From assembly GCA_008933995.1 (NCBI GenBank), contig WARS01000015.1:1274001-1338000 (forward strand): 64,000 nt of DNA, written 5' to 3'. Origin of the DNA: Datnioides undecimradiatus (lineage: Eukaryota; Chordata; Actinopteri; Lobotiformes; Datnioididae). A program made the position numbers and the translations under genes. Below, piece by piece: positions 28,325 to 43,100 of the stretch. Every line of letters begins with the position of its first letter. Position 1 is the first letter of the stretch. Under the pieces are notes generated by a model. That model was not told where the DNA came from. It ran no database searches and saw only the letters and a program-made list of their open reading frames with translations.

Positions 28325-31300
28325 GCATGTGTGTGTGTGAGAGAGAGACAGAGCAAGCGAGAATGCGAGGCAGACGGGGAAAGAGGGAGATGAGCTGTAA
28401 AATGAGGTATATCTCATCGGAAAACTGTAATCCGTTATCTTTTTACCTCGCGTGTTGTCCTTACATTCATTTTAATGGTGGGGCTTTATATAAAAGATAT
28501 CAGGATATCCCTGTTACTAATGCTATGTTACTTAATATTGTTTGGGCTTTTATAGCACAATAATTCTGTCTAAAAGGTCTAAAATGCAGCTTCTGTCTTT
28601 CTCCTGAGCACAAAATGGTCACTTGCACATGTGATGGAGCTCGCCTTCAGAACAAGTGCGTGTTTGTAAGTGGTTGGAGGGGGCACCTCTCTATTGCAAA
28701 TGGGGTGGTGTGTGTCTGTGTGCGTGTGTGTGAGATGGTGGTGGTGGTGGTGGTGGAGGGTTGTCTATGTTCTATGTGCTGGCGTGCTGAATTGGAAATG
28801 GAAGTTTATAAGGTCGCTGGCAAAAAGCTTTCCTCTGCCCTCTTAAGATAATGAAAACAGCAAAGCGAGAACTAAAATCTGACCGTTGCAAAACCAAAAC
28901 TGAGGGAGGAAGACGAGCGACCTTGTGCACCAGCCCCCTGAATTCTGGTATCAATGCCTTTTCAATTCACTTACTTTTTGTAATCATCAAGGTCAAAAGG
29001 CAATTTCTGCAACCACAGAAATAAATAAAACAGGTTGGCAGCAAATTAAATAGAAAGGGGAACAAAGCCATGCCTCCAGCGAGTAACAGAAAAAAACAAG
29101 GGTAGAAAATCTCACATGAAAGCTAATTTCAGATAACATCAAGCTTTGCCATTTGACTAATTGGAATACACTTCACTCTTCATAGAGAAATGCCATTAGC
29201 ACTTAAAACATTTTGCGTGAAAGATTTTTTTTTTTTTTTTGTTGTGCAAAACATTATTTTCTCATCCAAAAGCTGCTGATGGAGAGTATGGTTGATTAAT
29301 CCAATTGTTTGTTATTAGCACAATACCTTAAAAGAACACTAATTATGAGTTATTGTCTTCCGCTGCGATTTCACTTGTGTCTATTAAAAGCCCAAATGTC
29401 AGCCCTAATCCATTACATGTTTCCGATATTCGATCAATGGCCCGTCTGGTTTTGCTTCCCTTTACCTCTACTTGAACAGAGCAGCATACAGGTATATTAG
29501 AGTGTATGTTTGTCATGTGACCTACAAAAGAGCCTGTGTTTCTGATTCAGGCTGTCATATGCTTTCATTTAGGAGGGCACGAAATACAATGAAGGTTCAG
29601 AAGCTTTAGTGAAGTTTAGACTCACTACCTCAGGCAGATAAGCTGCACATGCGCGGGTAGATATTATGGCGGCATTATTGGGGAAAAAAAAAATAAAAAA
29701 TTGAATAACGTTAATCTGACAAGTAACAGGGTCACCGTAACACAGGAGCCAGCGCTCACTCCATTCAACAGAGAACACCTGCCGCTGCGAATAACTAAAG
29801 TCTGCAGGTGTAACGCAAACATCACTTTTCCGCAAAGAAAAATATATATAAATAAATAAAAAGTATTTTTCTCAGGTCAATATGTTCCTTCATTTTCAGT
29901 TGGCTTCCTATTTTACTTCAGCTGCAGCTGAGAGAAATAAAACCATTCACAGGTAGGTGGTGAAAAAACCTTGGTTACTGTATTCAGCCTGCAAAGGATG
30001 AATTTTGGCTCAGTCATGTATCAGTGGAGTGTGGCACAGAAATAAATGGCGATTAATTAAATGTCTTTGCTCTCCATTTCCTGTCATTTATGTCCGTTTT
30101 CAAGTCGTGGCTTTAAATTTTCAGGGTTTTCTCGTTCTGTTCAGCAAGCTGCAGCGGTTTCTCGAAAAATAAAAGGGCGAGAAGAGTTTATTACGGTTTA
30201 GAAGCCTCCTTCTGAGAGCAAAGCAAACACATACGAGAGGGAGAGTAATGATATGCTTTAGGTCAATATTTTACACAATGATGCATTTTGGGAGGCACAC
30301 CTCTGCAGGGCATGTGTGAAACAATGGGTGTCATAACTGCCCCGTGCAGCTTATTAATCTTCCCGCGCCCTCTAATCAATCTGTTTCTCCCCTTGCAAAC
30401 ACTGGTTACAAACCCCGCGTTAAACGAGAGACCATCTTTCACCGTGGCACAAAAGGGTGGCTCCAGGATGGTGATGTCTCTCTTGCACGAGGCGGCCAGG
30501 AGTAACAGCACAAAACGACTTCCCCAGGATGTTTTTGAATCAATGACAGCGAGATTAAGCAGGGAAAATGTTACTGGGAGCTGATGTGTTGTCAACCCTG
30601 TGCGGCAGGGACTCAGAGGACATCACGTTTTTCTTTCCGCGGCTGATTCAGCTGCGTGTGAATCAACTAGGATAAGAGAAGTCATTCATTTCTAAGAGTT
30701 TGGCTTCCTTTTTTTATTTCGAAGCCAAGGGAAAAATAGTGACTGATTACATATTAACTACCTGAATAACAGTTTACGATGACAAAACAAAGTCAGACAG
30801 ATTTCCGAAGCCGTGACATCATGGCGTGTTTTGTCATCATCAGATCTGGGCTGGATTTTATTAGGCATGTCCAGTGAAACAAACGGTATCGCGCTTACAA
30901 CTGGGAACCATTTGGGAGGCATGTTGTGAAGTCATACTGTAGTGCTCAGCTAAAATTATTCTATAGCTGACAGCGAGGGGAAGTAGCCACTATTCTTGTT
31001 ATTCCCCATTGTAGAGTCATACTGCAGCAATTATTCAAAATCTTTGATTATCCTCTGAGAGGCGATGCAATCATGGCTGAAAATCAATTTCAGGGACATC
31101 AGGAAAAATCAAAAAGCTAGCACAGTGCCAACAGGGCCAAGGGCTTGTGCGAGAGAAGAGGGGGGATTTTTTTCTCATCATCGTTTCGGCTTTCCCTTTG
31201 CTAAGGGTAATCAGCCAGCAGCACCAGAGAGCTCGCTGTTAGTCAGAGCCAGATCCTGATCCTGTTCAGAGCTGCTAGTGATGTAGAGCCAGGTAGCATC

Positions 31301-34300
31301 CAATTAGCGCTTAGTGTAACTTAATGCAAAGTGCTGGCACTCGGCTCACCGAATCCAACTAGTTGTCATAGAATTTCCACGCTTCTGCTGTCAAATTCGT
31401 GAACATTTGCTGATTTGCTTTGCCTTCTCAAGGCACCATGAAGTTGAAATGAGACATTTCCATCAATGCTGCGCCGTGTATGGCCATTTTCTGCTAAAAC
31501 AGATTGGCCTGATTACTGATGAGACAGCAGGCACGTCAGTGGCGGCTGCTTGATGCTTATTGACAACTGTGTTGCTTTAGAACCACATTTACTCCTTTTA
31601 CATATAGAGCAATTTGTAATGGCACAGGTTCCAAAGCTCTGTAATGGATGTAAATCCAATGAAAAAATTCATTATTCATGATAAACCAAGAGCACGTACC
31701 ATTTTTAGTAAACAACGCCGGATGTTAAATTTCACACTTTCTTTATGTTCAATCAAGGCGTGCCTCTTCATATTCAATCAGTCTGGACTTGTCCAGATGC
31801 CGGAGTTATCTTCAACAGCTCTTACAGATCTTATCAAGTCTGATAATTGCATATTTAAAGACAGCATAAAAACGAAACCCCCAGCTTATGCTGTGTTGTA
31901 CATAGCAGGCTGATCTGGTAGATGAGACACTAAATGATATGCCAGAGACATCACAAATGGGCGATATCTTATCTGGGCACATTTCTTGTATTTCAGACCC
32001 GTCCATCTTTATTTGCGATCATCTTTTCTTTCCTTTTCCCTTCCTCTCCCTGAGTGTAGACAGCTGCGAGGACTGTCTCCACAGACTGTGGTCTCTGGCA
32101 GAAGGCAGACAATTGAGTTTTGGAAGTGGCATGGAACGAGACAAAGGGAGCATGAGGTGGCTTCTTCCCCTCTGTCTTCCTCCCCGTCAGGGCTCCGCGG
32201 GCGGACTGCCCGCTCTTTCGTAACAGCATTAGCAGAGACTACGCAGGAAAACAGTGGAAAATCTACTCCACCATGTTTCCTCATCAGCAGCGATGTCTTC
32301 TCGACGACCTCCACCTTTGTTTCAGTGACTCACATGAATATGGAAGATGAATATGGGCCAACTTCTGAGGTTACGCCAAATTCAACAAGAGACAAGCTTG
32401 TCGACCATGAAATCGTCTTTACAGATGGAGGACGGACAAATTTGGATTGGTCGGAGGCTCTTTCATCCCTGGGAAATTTCTTGACCTTTATTTTATGTTG
32501 TAGGCCATAAAGATCAGGTAAAACGCTATCATAACAAGCAGTATAAAGGAAAATGGTGGTCTATTATTCCTCCATGGACATCTATCATCATTCACCCTCT
32601 ACTCAGGCCTACCCAGCCGTCATCACCGGACACCCCCGATGGTTGTGAAATCTGTAGCTTGCCTCTTTGCCCTTTCTCGGTATTACCTCCTGTGACACAC
32701 TTGGCTCAGCACCCTTTTGCAAACACGAACACATACACACACAAGCACACACTGCTGTTTGACCTCTGAGGTTCAGCAAGAGCATTAAATACCAATTAGG
32801 GCTGGGACGGGCCAAGCCGAGTCTGAGGTTGCAGCAGGGCCTTGAGGAGGCCTGTGGGAAGCAACTTATTGGTCCCTGGGCATAAGAGTGTGTGAGTGTG
32901 TGACGGGTGGGGGTACTGTGTTTTTGCAGGATAAGGACATCAATAGCACAGAAAGCCTCCCGGTGGAATGTCCTCATACTTTATACACGCCCAAAAACCA
33001 CATCTGGATATTTTATCCAACGTCATGCTCAGGTTCTCTCTCGCACATCCATCTGTGAAAGCTGGTTTTGGGCTTCACGTATTTCCTATTATATCACAGC
33101 ACAGGATTGTTTCTGCATGAAATTAGATTCTCCAAACTAAGTACTGCAAGTCACATTATTATATAAGTATTTACTGTTGCTGAGTTCTGTACATGTTTAG
33201 ACAGCCTTAATTGTCTTGATAAATAATATATCTATACTTTAATAGCTACATTGCTGAGCAGGTGCACCGAGATACAACATAACATGAACAACAAAACTCT
33301 TGTTTTTATTCTGTCTTATTCTTATTGTGGTCATCATTTGAAGTAGGATTAATTTGGTGGTAGGTCTTCGTTGCAGCGAGAACCACCTGACAGTCCAGTC
33401 TTTAGAATTAATGTTGGGCTCATGCTTTATTTCCCACCGTGTGCAGTGCTACATGTCATCAAAGGTGTTTACGAAGGGTTTCTCTCTTTTCTTTCGTTTT
33501 TCATGACAACGTATATGTTGGTCGCATGGGTGTATGCGGTAATAACTCGGCTTTATGTTCAAAATAAAACAGCGACACAGAAGAAAGAATATTAGCAAAT
33601 GCTCTGAAGGCAGCCCGCTGAGAAATATCCGTTTTCAGCAGTGAATCTTGAGACTGCGTGTGATGATCTGCTGCGGTTATCTGGTGGTTTCAGAGTCATG
33701 CCCTTTACTGTCCCTCTGCTATTTACCCACCAGACACACGCAGCTTGATAAATGTTTTGTCTGACCTTCTAAATTTGTTTTCCTTCCTCTTAACTGTGAT
33801 TTTATTTCCCTTGGACAGTCCAGACTGCGTGTGTGTGTGTGTGGATGTGTGTGGATGTGTGTGCAAGTGAGTCTGCTTGCTTGTCTGTTTGCAAAGAAAA
33901 TACATGGTCTATATCCAGAAAGATATAATCTTTCCTCTCCCCGTCGCAAATTACTGCCATGAGTCGTTCATTTCAATAAAAGAACCATTGAACAAGCAAA
34001 AGGAATTGAAACGGCTACAAATAGCAGTGCTCGAACAGCCACTGACCATCCATCTAACGCGAGGCTACTTCAGTCTGGAAAGGGTTAAAGTCGCCACAGG
34101 CCAGAGCAGAGTCAACATCGGCCACGGCTTGGCTGGCCTACCCTGCCAGATCAATATCTGCAAATAATAAATTAGCTCCCCAGAGGGGTCGCACTAAACC
34201 TTCAGCTACACTGCCCTGGAAAAGTCCACAATTGGTGTGTGTGAGACTCAATAAGCCAGGTGAATGACTGTGCAGGGGCACATCTTTAGCACTCCATAAT

Positions 34301-37300
34301 AGAAAATTAATGGTGCTCAAATCAGTGCTGAGGGCACCCTGAGGGTTACCTAATAGGCCTAGTTAGAACTGTCATCCCTCCCAGAGTCGCCTAAAATATC
34401 ACATGCAAACACAGGGAGCCAAGGAGAGAGGGAGGAATGGGTAGAAATATATATGTGTCTGCAGGTCTTTGGGTGTGGACGGGTGGGTTTGGTCAGCTGG
34501 GGGTAAGGGTGAGTTGTAGGTGAAGGGATCAGGAACAGCAGCGGGGAAACAGGGATTATTGATCACTTAAGTGAAAACATCATGGAAGTGTTATTTTTTT
34601 AATTTGAAAGAGCGGACCAAAAAAAACTATACAGGTGCTGTCAGAAAGTGAAATATCAAAATATCAATGTGATCAAACCAGTGGATTTATTGTTTCTACT
34701 CCCGACTGGGCTGAACGCCTTTCTCTCCCCCTGCCAATGCTCTGACTGCTAGATTAGCCTGCTAGCTTCTTTTAGCTCACGCCTGTTTGTTTGCAAGCCT
34801 GACAAGGAGATTTCCCACTCGTCAACACTCAGCTTCCCTCAGTGAAGATGATACTCAGCACAACATTAAAAGCATCTTTCAAGAACAACATTCAACTGCT
34901 GCTCTACATTTCAAATATTAAGACAGTGGTTGCTTGAATGAATTTCTTGTCTGTAATTCAGATCATTTGTGACTGGACGTAACAAGGAAACAATTGTGCA
35001 CCAAAATATTATTCATTCAATTTTCATTCATCTAGAATATATTACATTTATCAACATTTAAAGCAAATGACAAATAAAAGCCGGCATTAAGCTAATTGTG
35101 GTAACTCGTTCAATTTTACGGAGCTAATGCACAAAACTGGTTGCATGTGAAAAGCAATTTAAAGTTCATGAAAGAAAAAAGTAAATCTTGGAAATACTAA
35201 CTTGAAGATCAAATATGATGCAGAAATATGCGAGTACATCATGTTGGCGGTGCTGAAGCATTAACTTGTCCAATCCAGACGCCTTTTTAAAAGCAGATCT
35301 ATATGCCCACCAGGCTGGTAATGAGCCTTAAAAGCACATCTGATCACTTATTCCAGCTGGTTTATTCCCCTTCTTCACAAACACAACTATTGGATTCAAT
35401 AAACATACTTCATATTGATCCTGCGCCACCCGGCAGCACATGAAGCTCTCTTGCCCACACTCAACAAGATTTATTACAACTCTGCACGCTGTGCAGATAC
35501 GAAGAGTCGCGCAAACACAAGCGTGTGCGCACATGCATGCAAACAAATGCACCACCACACACACACACACACGCAGAAAAGGTAAAGTTTAAATACCCAA
35601 ATGATTTCTCGCCAACGTGCCACACACACATGCACGCAACCTTTCGATCTTTTCCCTGACCCTCATTTGCTTATGCATTAATACCACGGGGGTTGGGGTG
35701 TGTGGGGAGGGGTTTGCCTCCTCATCTCTCCTCCTATTCCCCTCAGGTCTGGACTTCGGCAAACTGTTTGCTGCGCTGACACTGAACTTACCCACATGCC
35801 GCCACTCTGCCGTCCTCCAGCGCAAACAGAGAGTGTCGCTCTCCGCAGGCCACTTGAGATATTTTCAAAGATGATGGAAGATTCTGGAACAAACGCGGTG
35901 CCAGCTGGAAAAAAATAAAGTTCCCAGTGAGGTGAAGAAGCACACGGTGTCTCTGAGTTACTCTGTAGTTTAGTTGGTATACTCCATCCGCCTGGCAAAC
36001 ATCCCAAAGACAGGCACAGCTACAGTGGATCCTTCGGCGTAGATGAAGACAGAACAACGTGAACAACAGAGGAAACAAGAAAGAAACAGCATACTCCTTT
36101 ATGGCGCCGAGCTGTGTAGATCTGATGTTTAAGTCCCTGTGTGTATGTCTGTCTGTCTGTCTGTGTGTGTTCATGCCAGTGCCACAAAGAAAAAAAATGA
36201 AACAGCCTATGAGGAGAAAAGAAAGCCTGGTTCCTCATCATGCGCTTGTTAGCTTGTCCAATCTATGGCAATCAGCACAGTCCCAGGGGTTGAAAGACAC
36301 GAGATGCCGGGGAAAGGGAAGCCGAGGCTGAGGAAAAGATCAATACTGCACTGTGAAACAAGAAGTGTGGGCTATTTACTCTCCATTGATCTGATGATGC
36401 TGGAGAAACACCTCACTCGGCTATTAAATTGAGGGTATAAGTCTACTGTGGAGGGCTGTTTTTCTTCCTCTCGCTTTTTCTTCCTCTCCGTCTTCACCCC
36501 AAGGTCAAGAAAAAGCTAAAAACATCCACAAACAAACAAAAATGGATTGCTTTGGCCAGGGAAAGTAATTAATCTGCATTAAAATGCCAAGGGAACAGGC
36601 ACTAACTACCCATCTTAAGTGAAGTTTTGCTCGGGGCGACAAGAGACCCAGGATAGGATGGACTTCTAGAGGACACAGTGATAAATACAAATAGACTACC
36701 GGCATCCAGCAGAGCTTCACTGGAACTACTTTAAGCCTAAAATTTCCACCTGCATAACACAGTTAAAACGCCGAGGAGAAGGTTATACAACCTTTGTCAA
36801 AGCTAGTTCAGGATCAAATATTTGTGTGATTTCAAATATTTTTTGCTCCCGTTACTCAAAGCAATGTTGGCGGTGACTTAGATGTTTCATAGTTTCACAG
36901 AAATTTGGAGAAATCAACGCCTCTCGCATCGTGGAATTGCTTTCACTAAACGCGTGCCATTAACGTGCAGGGCGGCGTTTAAAAAGAATGAAAGCAGCGC
37001 GACGACAGTCACCTCAAGTCGAAGGGTCATCGTCCGAGAACCGGGTGACATTTTGGGTCACTGAAAGCATCGCGTCCCAGAAATTACAGCTGTGTTATAA
37101 TGGAATGAAATGCTACAAAGCTATCAGGGGTGTTTTCCCAGTCAGAGGGACGAGGCCTATATGCGCTTTTCAGGCGTGCAGGTGTGCGGACGTTGCTGCG
37201 ATGAGCAGAGATACGGCATGAAATGACTGTAGTTTCACGCCCAGTTTGATCTAATGCTGCAGTTTATCACACTGCTGGTGCTAACAGGAAGGCACACGTT

Positions 37301-40117
37301 ATGATGCTGCAATGAGAGCTGTGCGGAAAAGGAAAAAAATTTCTTGGGCATTTACTTTGTTTCTCTGGTATGCGAGGTGCATTTCTATGGATAACTGACG
37401 CATTTACAACAAATTTTAGGGTTAAAAGGAAAAATAAAATGGGCTTTACACAGCGGCCATTAAATTCACACTGGGTCCCAACATGTGTGTGGTGGCAGCG
37501 CTGCAGACGTCCAGATAGTTTCCACGGTGTGAAACTCTTTCCCTCCATGTCTATCTTTGCCTTTCTTCTGCTCCTCAGAGGAGTAGCCTTATTGACTGTG
37601 TGGCTGTATTACAACAAGCAGTCTCTAATGACTCCCTGAAGACCTCTCTATCCCTACTGCCCGCCCTCTGTCTCTCTCTCTCTCCCTCCCTCCGTCTCTG
37701 TGTTTCTCTCCTTCTCTGCCTGCTCTTCAGGCTCCAGTTCAGCAGCTAATTAACCCTCTCTAATAGCGTAGATTACATTAGCTTTGAGCGGCTCGCACCC
37801 TCCACCGGACTCGCACTGCCACACAATGAACCCAGCCTTGCTTTACAAATCTCCCCCTTCACAAGAGCACAATTATGAATTCAAACAACTTCTTATCCAC
37901 ACTCACTCATCCAGGGACAGAAGCCCTCCTCTGCAACCACCCCACTCCTCCCCTGCCACCCACCTCCCAGGCCTTCATGCAGGGAGTAATGAGAGAACTG
38001 AAGAGAGGAGACCACACAACAAGATGGCCATGGAGGGATGAGAGGGATATCGAGGGGTGGGGGTGGGGGGGCGATGGGACCCCTATTGGGCAAATCAGAG
38101 AGGTCACTATAGGTGTTTCATTGGGTGAGCCTACAGAAGCCCAGTGATAACCCTCTATCTTAACATTCCCATTCAGAGCAGAATGGAATCTTAATTACTG
38201 TGGGCGGATAGGGAGAGAAGGGGGGAATACCAGGACCAAATGGAGGTTTGTGCTTTAAGTGGTCAAAGAGAGGGAATTAGACGCGAGAATGAACGACTTA
38301 AGCCAGTGGAAGCTGTTTTCCACCAATGACAAACTGGCGAAAGAGCTCAAAAGCTTATGAAGTTGCGGATGCAGATGTACTAGACGCGCGATCACTGAGC
38401 CCAAATCAATCAACCGAGCACGATCGCGTGTGAAAATACACTTCCTTTGCTAAAACAGGAGACTATCAGCAGCCTGCTTTGAGAGTACGAGGGGGTACTG
38501 TCGGTTAGTCATCTTTAATGCAGTGAAGCTGAGTTGCAACAGCGCCGCCGCTATTAAACTGCAGGAGTCCCACCAACGGTGTGACAGTGTTCAAACCAGT
38601 GGAGTCCCTACGAGGGGTGGAAGGAGCACTGAATCAGTGAGAAAAATAGATTTTTTTTTAATCATAAGGTTTTTTTTTTTTCCTCTCTCTTACAACACTT
38701 AGAGCACTTAGTGGTGTTTTATGAATGATAATGAGATGAGATATGGCCATGGTAAAAAAAAAAAAAAAAGAAATAAAGTATGGAAGAAATGGATGTAATC
38801 TGCTCCTGCTAAATGTAAATTGGTACATTTGTAGTGAAAGGACATTCTCATGTTTCTTTGTCCGAACAAGTAATTTTCCCTCCGTCCCTCTTCTGTAAGG
38901 CTTGCCGTAGCAGCATTTTCTGCAGCACAGAGCACTCTCCTTTCTATTTCAATAGGACAGCTCATTTGCTAGACTCCTAGCTCAAACTGCTGACTGGGTT
39001 TTTCAAGGCTGTGTACTCTGTGTGCGTGCGTGGACCAGCGTGCGTGCGCACAAGCTTGTGCTAAAAGAGAGAATAGGGGGGAGAAAAGCATGAAAGAGGG
39101 ATAGGAAAAATGGAGGGGGGAGAGTGGGAGAGAGAACACATTGTATCATTAAGGTACTCAGAGATCATTAGATATATAAGGGCACTGCTATGCAAGGTCA
39201 GGGCTGCTGTGTTTTTCTAGGTCGGCAGAGGAGCAGTAAAACCAGTCTAATCAGCTGCTTCTCTCTCCTCTCCTCTCCTCTCCTCTCCCCTCCCCTCCCA
39301 CGTATCGCTCCCTTCCTCTTCCATCTAGAGGTAGTGTGGATTACAGCCCAGTTTATCCATGCCCCTGTATGTATTTACTAACATTATCAAGGCTTATGAG
39401 CCAAGGACACGGTAAACCACACAAAAGGCACAGCAAGGCTTTGAGCTAGATATTGGCCTCATTACGGGGTAAAGTTGTTGGCTCCGTGTCTCGCTCCCCG
39501 GATGGCACAAGGCTGCTTTAACAGGTGCAGCACATTGCCTGACTATCCAGTATTTTTCATTAAGGCCACCCTTTAAAGTAGAGTTTAGCAACTGGCAGCC
39601 TGCCCCAATAAAGTGTGTGTCTGCGGCGGCGTGCGCCCTCAACGCCAGCGCATGTAAGCTGCACGGTTTTGTCAGCTATAGGGGAAGGACATGGGTTTCA
39701 CTGAGAGGTAAATCCACTCTGTGAAAAAGTTACTGACCCACTCTGTTTCCAGACACCCAGACGAGGGCTGGATGTTGAAGCTCAGTGCTTTTCTGACACC
39801 AACTGAAATGTGCCTGTAGCACCGAGTATCGAAATCCGTCGAGCTGCCTCTGAATGTCTGGTGAGTCTCATGTTCGTGTTTAATTAATCTTAAATCAAAT
39901 GAATAAACATCTTGCCAATCATTGACTATTTCCATTAGGCAGCTGCTGTTTGGCTGTTTGTCTTGAGACAGCATTTAGCATCTGATTACTGGTAACCCAT
40001 TTGATGACGTGGGTTTGCACTTCTTGAATACGACATGAAAAATGTCTGAAACTGAGGGATGGGTAGTATTTAAAATGTCTCATGTGAAAAGTGACAGATC
40101 ACCTAATCCAGATGTGT

Positions 40118-40153
<36 letters not shown>

Positions 40154-43100
40154 CATGTGACTGAGGTCCTCAAAAGTCCACCGAAGGACGAACCACTGCT
40201 GGCCTTGGAAGGCAGGGAGGCGATGCCGCTGGTAATGTGGCACGTTCATCAAGATAATGATTGATAGCCTTAAAACGGACCTCCGGCTTTATAGAGATGA
40301 ATGTCCTACTCGGATTCTTACTCAGCACTTTGGCCTCCGCCCCCAACTCACACACACGCAGCCTAAGATGGAGATTAGCTAAGCCCGTCTGGAAAATGCA
40401 CCCAATTAAAGCCTATCAATCAAACTCGCTCCGAGCCGATCGGGAGAGGAAAACACACATCCAAAAAGCATCGCCGTTCACTTACTCCAACGTGAGTTTT
40501 TAGGATAATTAGAGTATGGATCGGGACGGCGATAGAAGGGCATTTGCACGCTTCTTTGAGATGAGACGAGAAGATGAAAGAAGAGCATGTGAGAGAGAGA
40601 AACAGTGTGGAAAAGAATACCTCTCCTGCTCTCGACCGTCTCATTAGGCTAATGTTTTTTTATAAGGCACTTCAAATGTCAGGGCATTGGTGGATTTAGT
40701 GTAAACTTAAATTCCATTACCTGGCAGGCATTAATTGCTAACTGAGCCCAGGGATCTTTCCCCCGGGGCCTCTATGTTTCCTCTCTGTCATCTGGCTAAC
40801 TATTCTGTCTAGACTAACTTAGAGCACCATAATCCACCATGGGGATCAATAAACTGCACATAATTCAGCTCCAATAATGAGCTTTCACTTCAACACAAGC
40901 GCCAGCCCACTTCCCAAGGAACCAGCAGGGGCGTAAAATGATAATGTAATTATTAAAAGGACAGACAAAATGAGTAAGCACTTTCACACAGAGGGGGAGG
41001 GCGAGCCAGCCTCAATTAGACACACTTAAAGCTATCATTGTTATTCGAGACAAAGCTAATCAAGGGGGAGATACAGGGGCATCCATTTCAGCAGGTAATG
41101 GAATGACGCTCCCTGGCTCTCCCATTTCCCTGGGCTCATGATGTTATAAAGGCCGCCCCGCAGTCACGCGTGAGTGGGCACCCTTTAATGGAGTGCAATG
41201 GATGTGGTTTCATCCACCAATCAGATATAATCGGAGGAGGGGACTCGGAATGGAGAAGTTTAAGATTCACTCACCCTAATAGCAACACATAAAACCGTAA
41301 GTGTGAGGGATGATTTTACACCAGCAGTTTCCATTAGTGGCTCAGGAAGAGAGAAGTTAAAGTTTGAGTGTGTTGGAGCTTTCGAAACAACTTTTATTCG
41401 GCGTGAAATATTTAAATCTGTAAAATGTCAACGCATATTATCCACGCTCTATCCTCGCCATGACATCTACAGATCAAACCAGCAGCTGCCTCCTGGATCG
41501 GTTTTGAGAGATTCGGGTGTGTGTGTGTGTGTGTGTGTGTGTGACAAAGCGAGGTTTAACCAGAGGCCTTATCTGCTAACTACTGTTTCTCTAATTATAC
41601 GCATCCTTGAACTCCAGTGAAATCAAGAGAAGCTAGTTTGTTTTCTTACACCCAAGCGCTCCTAATTCATCTGCAGGCTACAGGAGGTCCAGGGTGGATA
41701 AATCAGGCCTTTACGGAAGGGTTGCTCCCACTGTTTATCTGCTGGTGACATTTGCTGCGCGGCCCCAACCGCACCATAATTACCCCACTTATTCACAAAA
41801 CAGGAATCATGCCTGGCAGGAACCCCCTGCCACAAAGGTTGCAGGACTTAAGGCTATATTCTGTCTCCAGAGTTCAATGGCCATGGCTTTATGAAAGGAC
41901 TCCATTCATTTGGACATCAGCATGGGTTCACTTTTGCACGGTCTAGCAGAAGACAGGGGGCTAAACTGACTCGCCTCAATAGCCGGAACAAAGAGCATCG
42001 CAGCCGATGACGATGATGAATTTACAGCCGAGCGCACATGCTTTCCTAACGCGCGGTACACCTTGGCACACTCCGAATGTCACAGTTCCCATAGAGGACT
42101 GGCATTTGGAGAGGATTCTCCTACCCCTGGAGCCAGCGCGCTAGGAGCGGGTATCTATCCATATCCTGATGAGGCACACCGTCAAAGGAAAATGACAAAA
42201 ATAACAAAAATCTCAATGATTTCATTTACCGCCATTACTCAGCTTGCTTTGTGTATTAGCTGTGTGATTTGTTTGTAAAGGACAATCTTGTTTTAAGGCG
42301 TTATTCTCTTTTTTCCTGTATTTCTCATTTGCTGTCATTTGAGATGACAAATCCACATACTACCCATTGTCTCGACAACACAGCCCAAAATTCACTGCAA
42401 CTACGGAGCTGCCAATTAAAACTAGGGATAGTGTTTTTCTGGTGCTTGTTGTGCTCTTTAGTTTTCCAGAGTTCTGCATAGTCTTATCTGTCAAAGACAG
42501 TCAGCACAGATGGATGACAAGCGACAAAAGGATATTTGGTTGAGGTTATGCAGTAATGAGTGTCACGTGACTCTCACATTCAAATTTGAGACTGCCTCTC
42601 CTGATCCTAAAGCTGCAATCAACACTGGGCCATCTGCAACAGTGCAAATTAACATAATTGGTGTACATTACATGCTTATAGAGAGTACATTTTTATCCAC
42701 TATTCTTCGCCCTTAACAAGATGAGCTGTGGAGATACTGGGAGCGCAGCGCTGTTGATTAGACACAGATAGTGGGAGCAGACAGCGGGACTTGTTGTCTT
42801 GGTGAAAATGGATGAACTGACAATCAGAGTTTGGTGAACAGCCAGGTGTGAGGGCCAGAGTGCAAGCAGGCCAGTGTGCGCCTGACACGAGCACCTTCCC
42901 TACACCTGGAACTGGGGCCGAGGTGATCGACAGCCCGGCCGTCTTGTCAGACAGCTCACAGACAGAACGTAAGCAACACTTAGGCCTCTTCCAGATGCTC
43001 CACCAGAATAAATTGAACTTGATTAGAATTAATCACACTCAACCACGTGCAATTTGCAAATATCAGGGAAAATATTCAAGGAAATCTGCTGAGAAGATTG

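Larger units (their letters stand above)
2993..35791 (-). other. Giant intron (about 32.8 kb) of the RCC1-repeat gene
   Basis: The flanking exons join within one RCC1 blade, so this is a single intron. It holds AT-rich repeat-poor stretches (4740-6130, 11340-12300, 26840-27600), a POU-site cluster near 14.45 kb, a CpG-denser patch at 14119-14205, and a diverged direct duplication at 15.9 and 17.4 kb. It also has CTCF-like sites at 13993 and 26563 and many simple repeats. Open frames here are short and lack family similarity or good splice sites. I see no second gene. Confidence 0.75.

Noticed and set aside
31986-32510. 174-residue plus-strand ORF
   Set aside because: No recognisable domain, low-complexity Ser/Pro/Arg composition, and it overlaps a pyrimidine-rich intronic tract. 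It was kept only as a weak antisense exon idea.
33371-33595. Plus-strand ORF with hydrophobic, membrane-like segment
   Set aside because: AT-rich sequence readily gives such hydrophobic frames; no Kozak, splice or family evidence.
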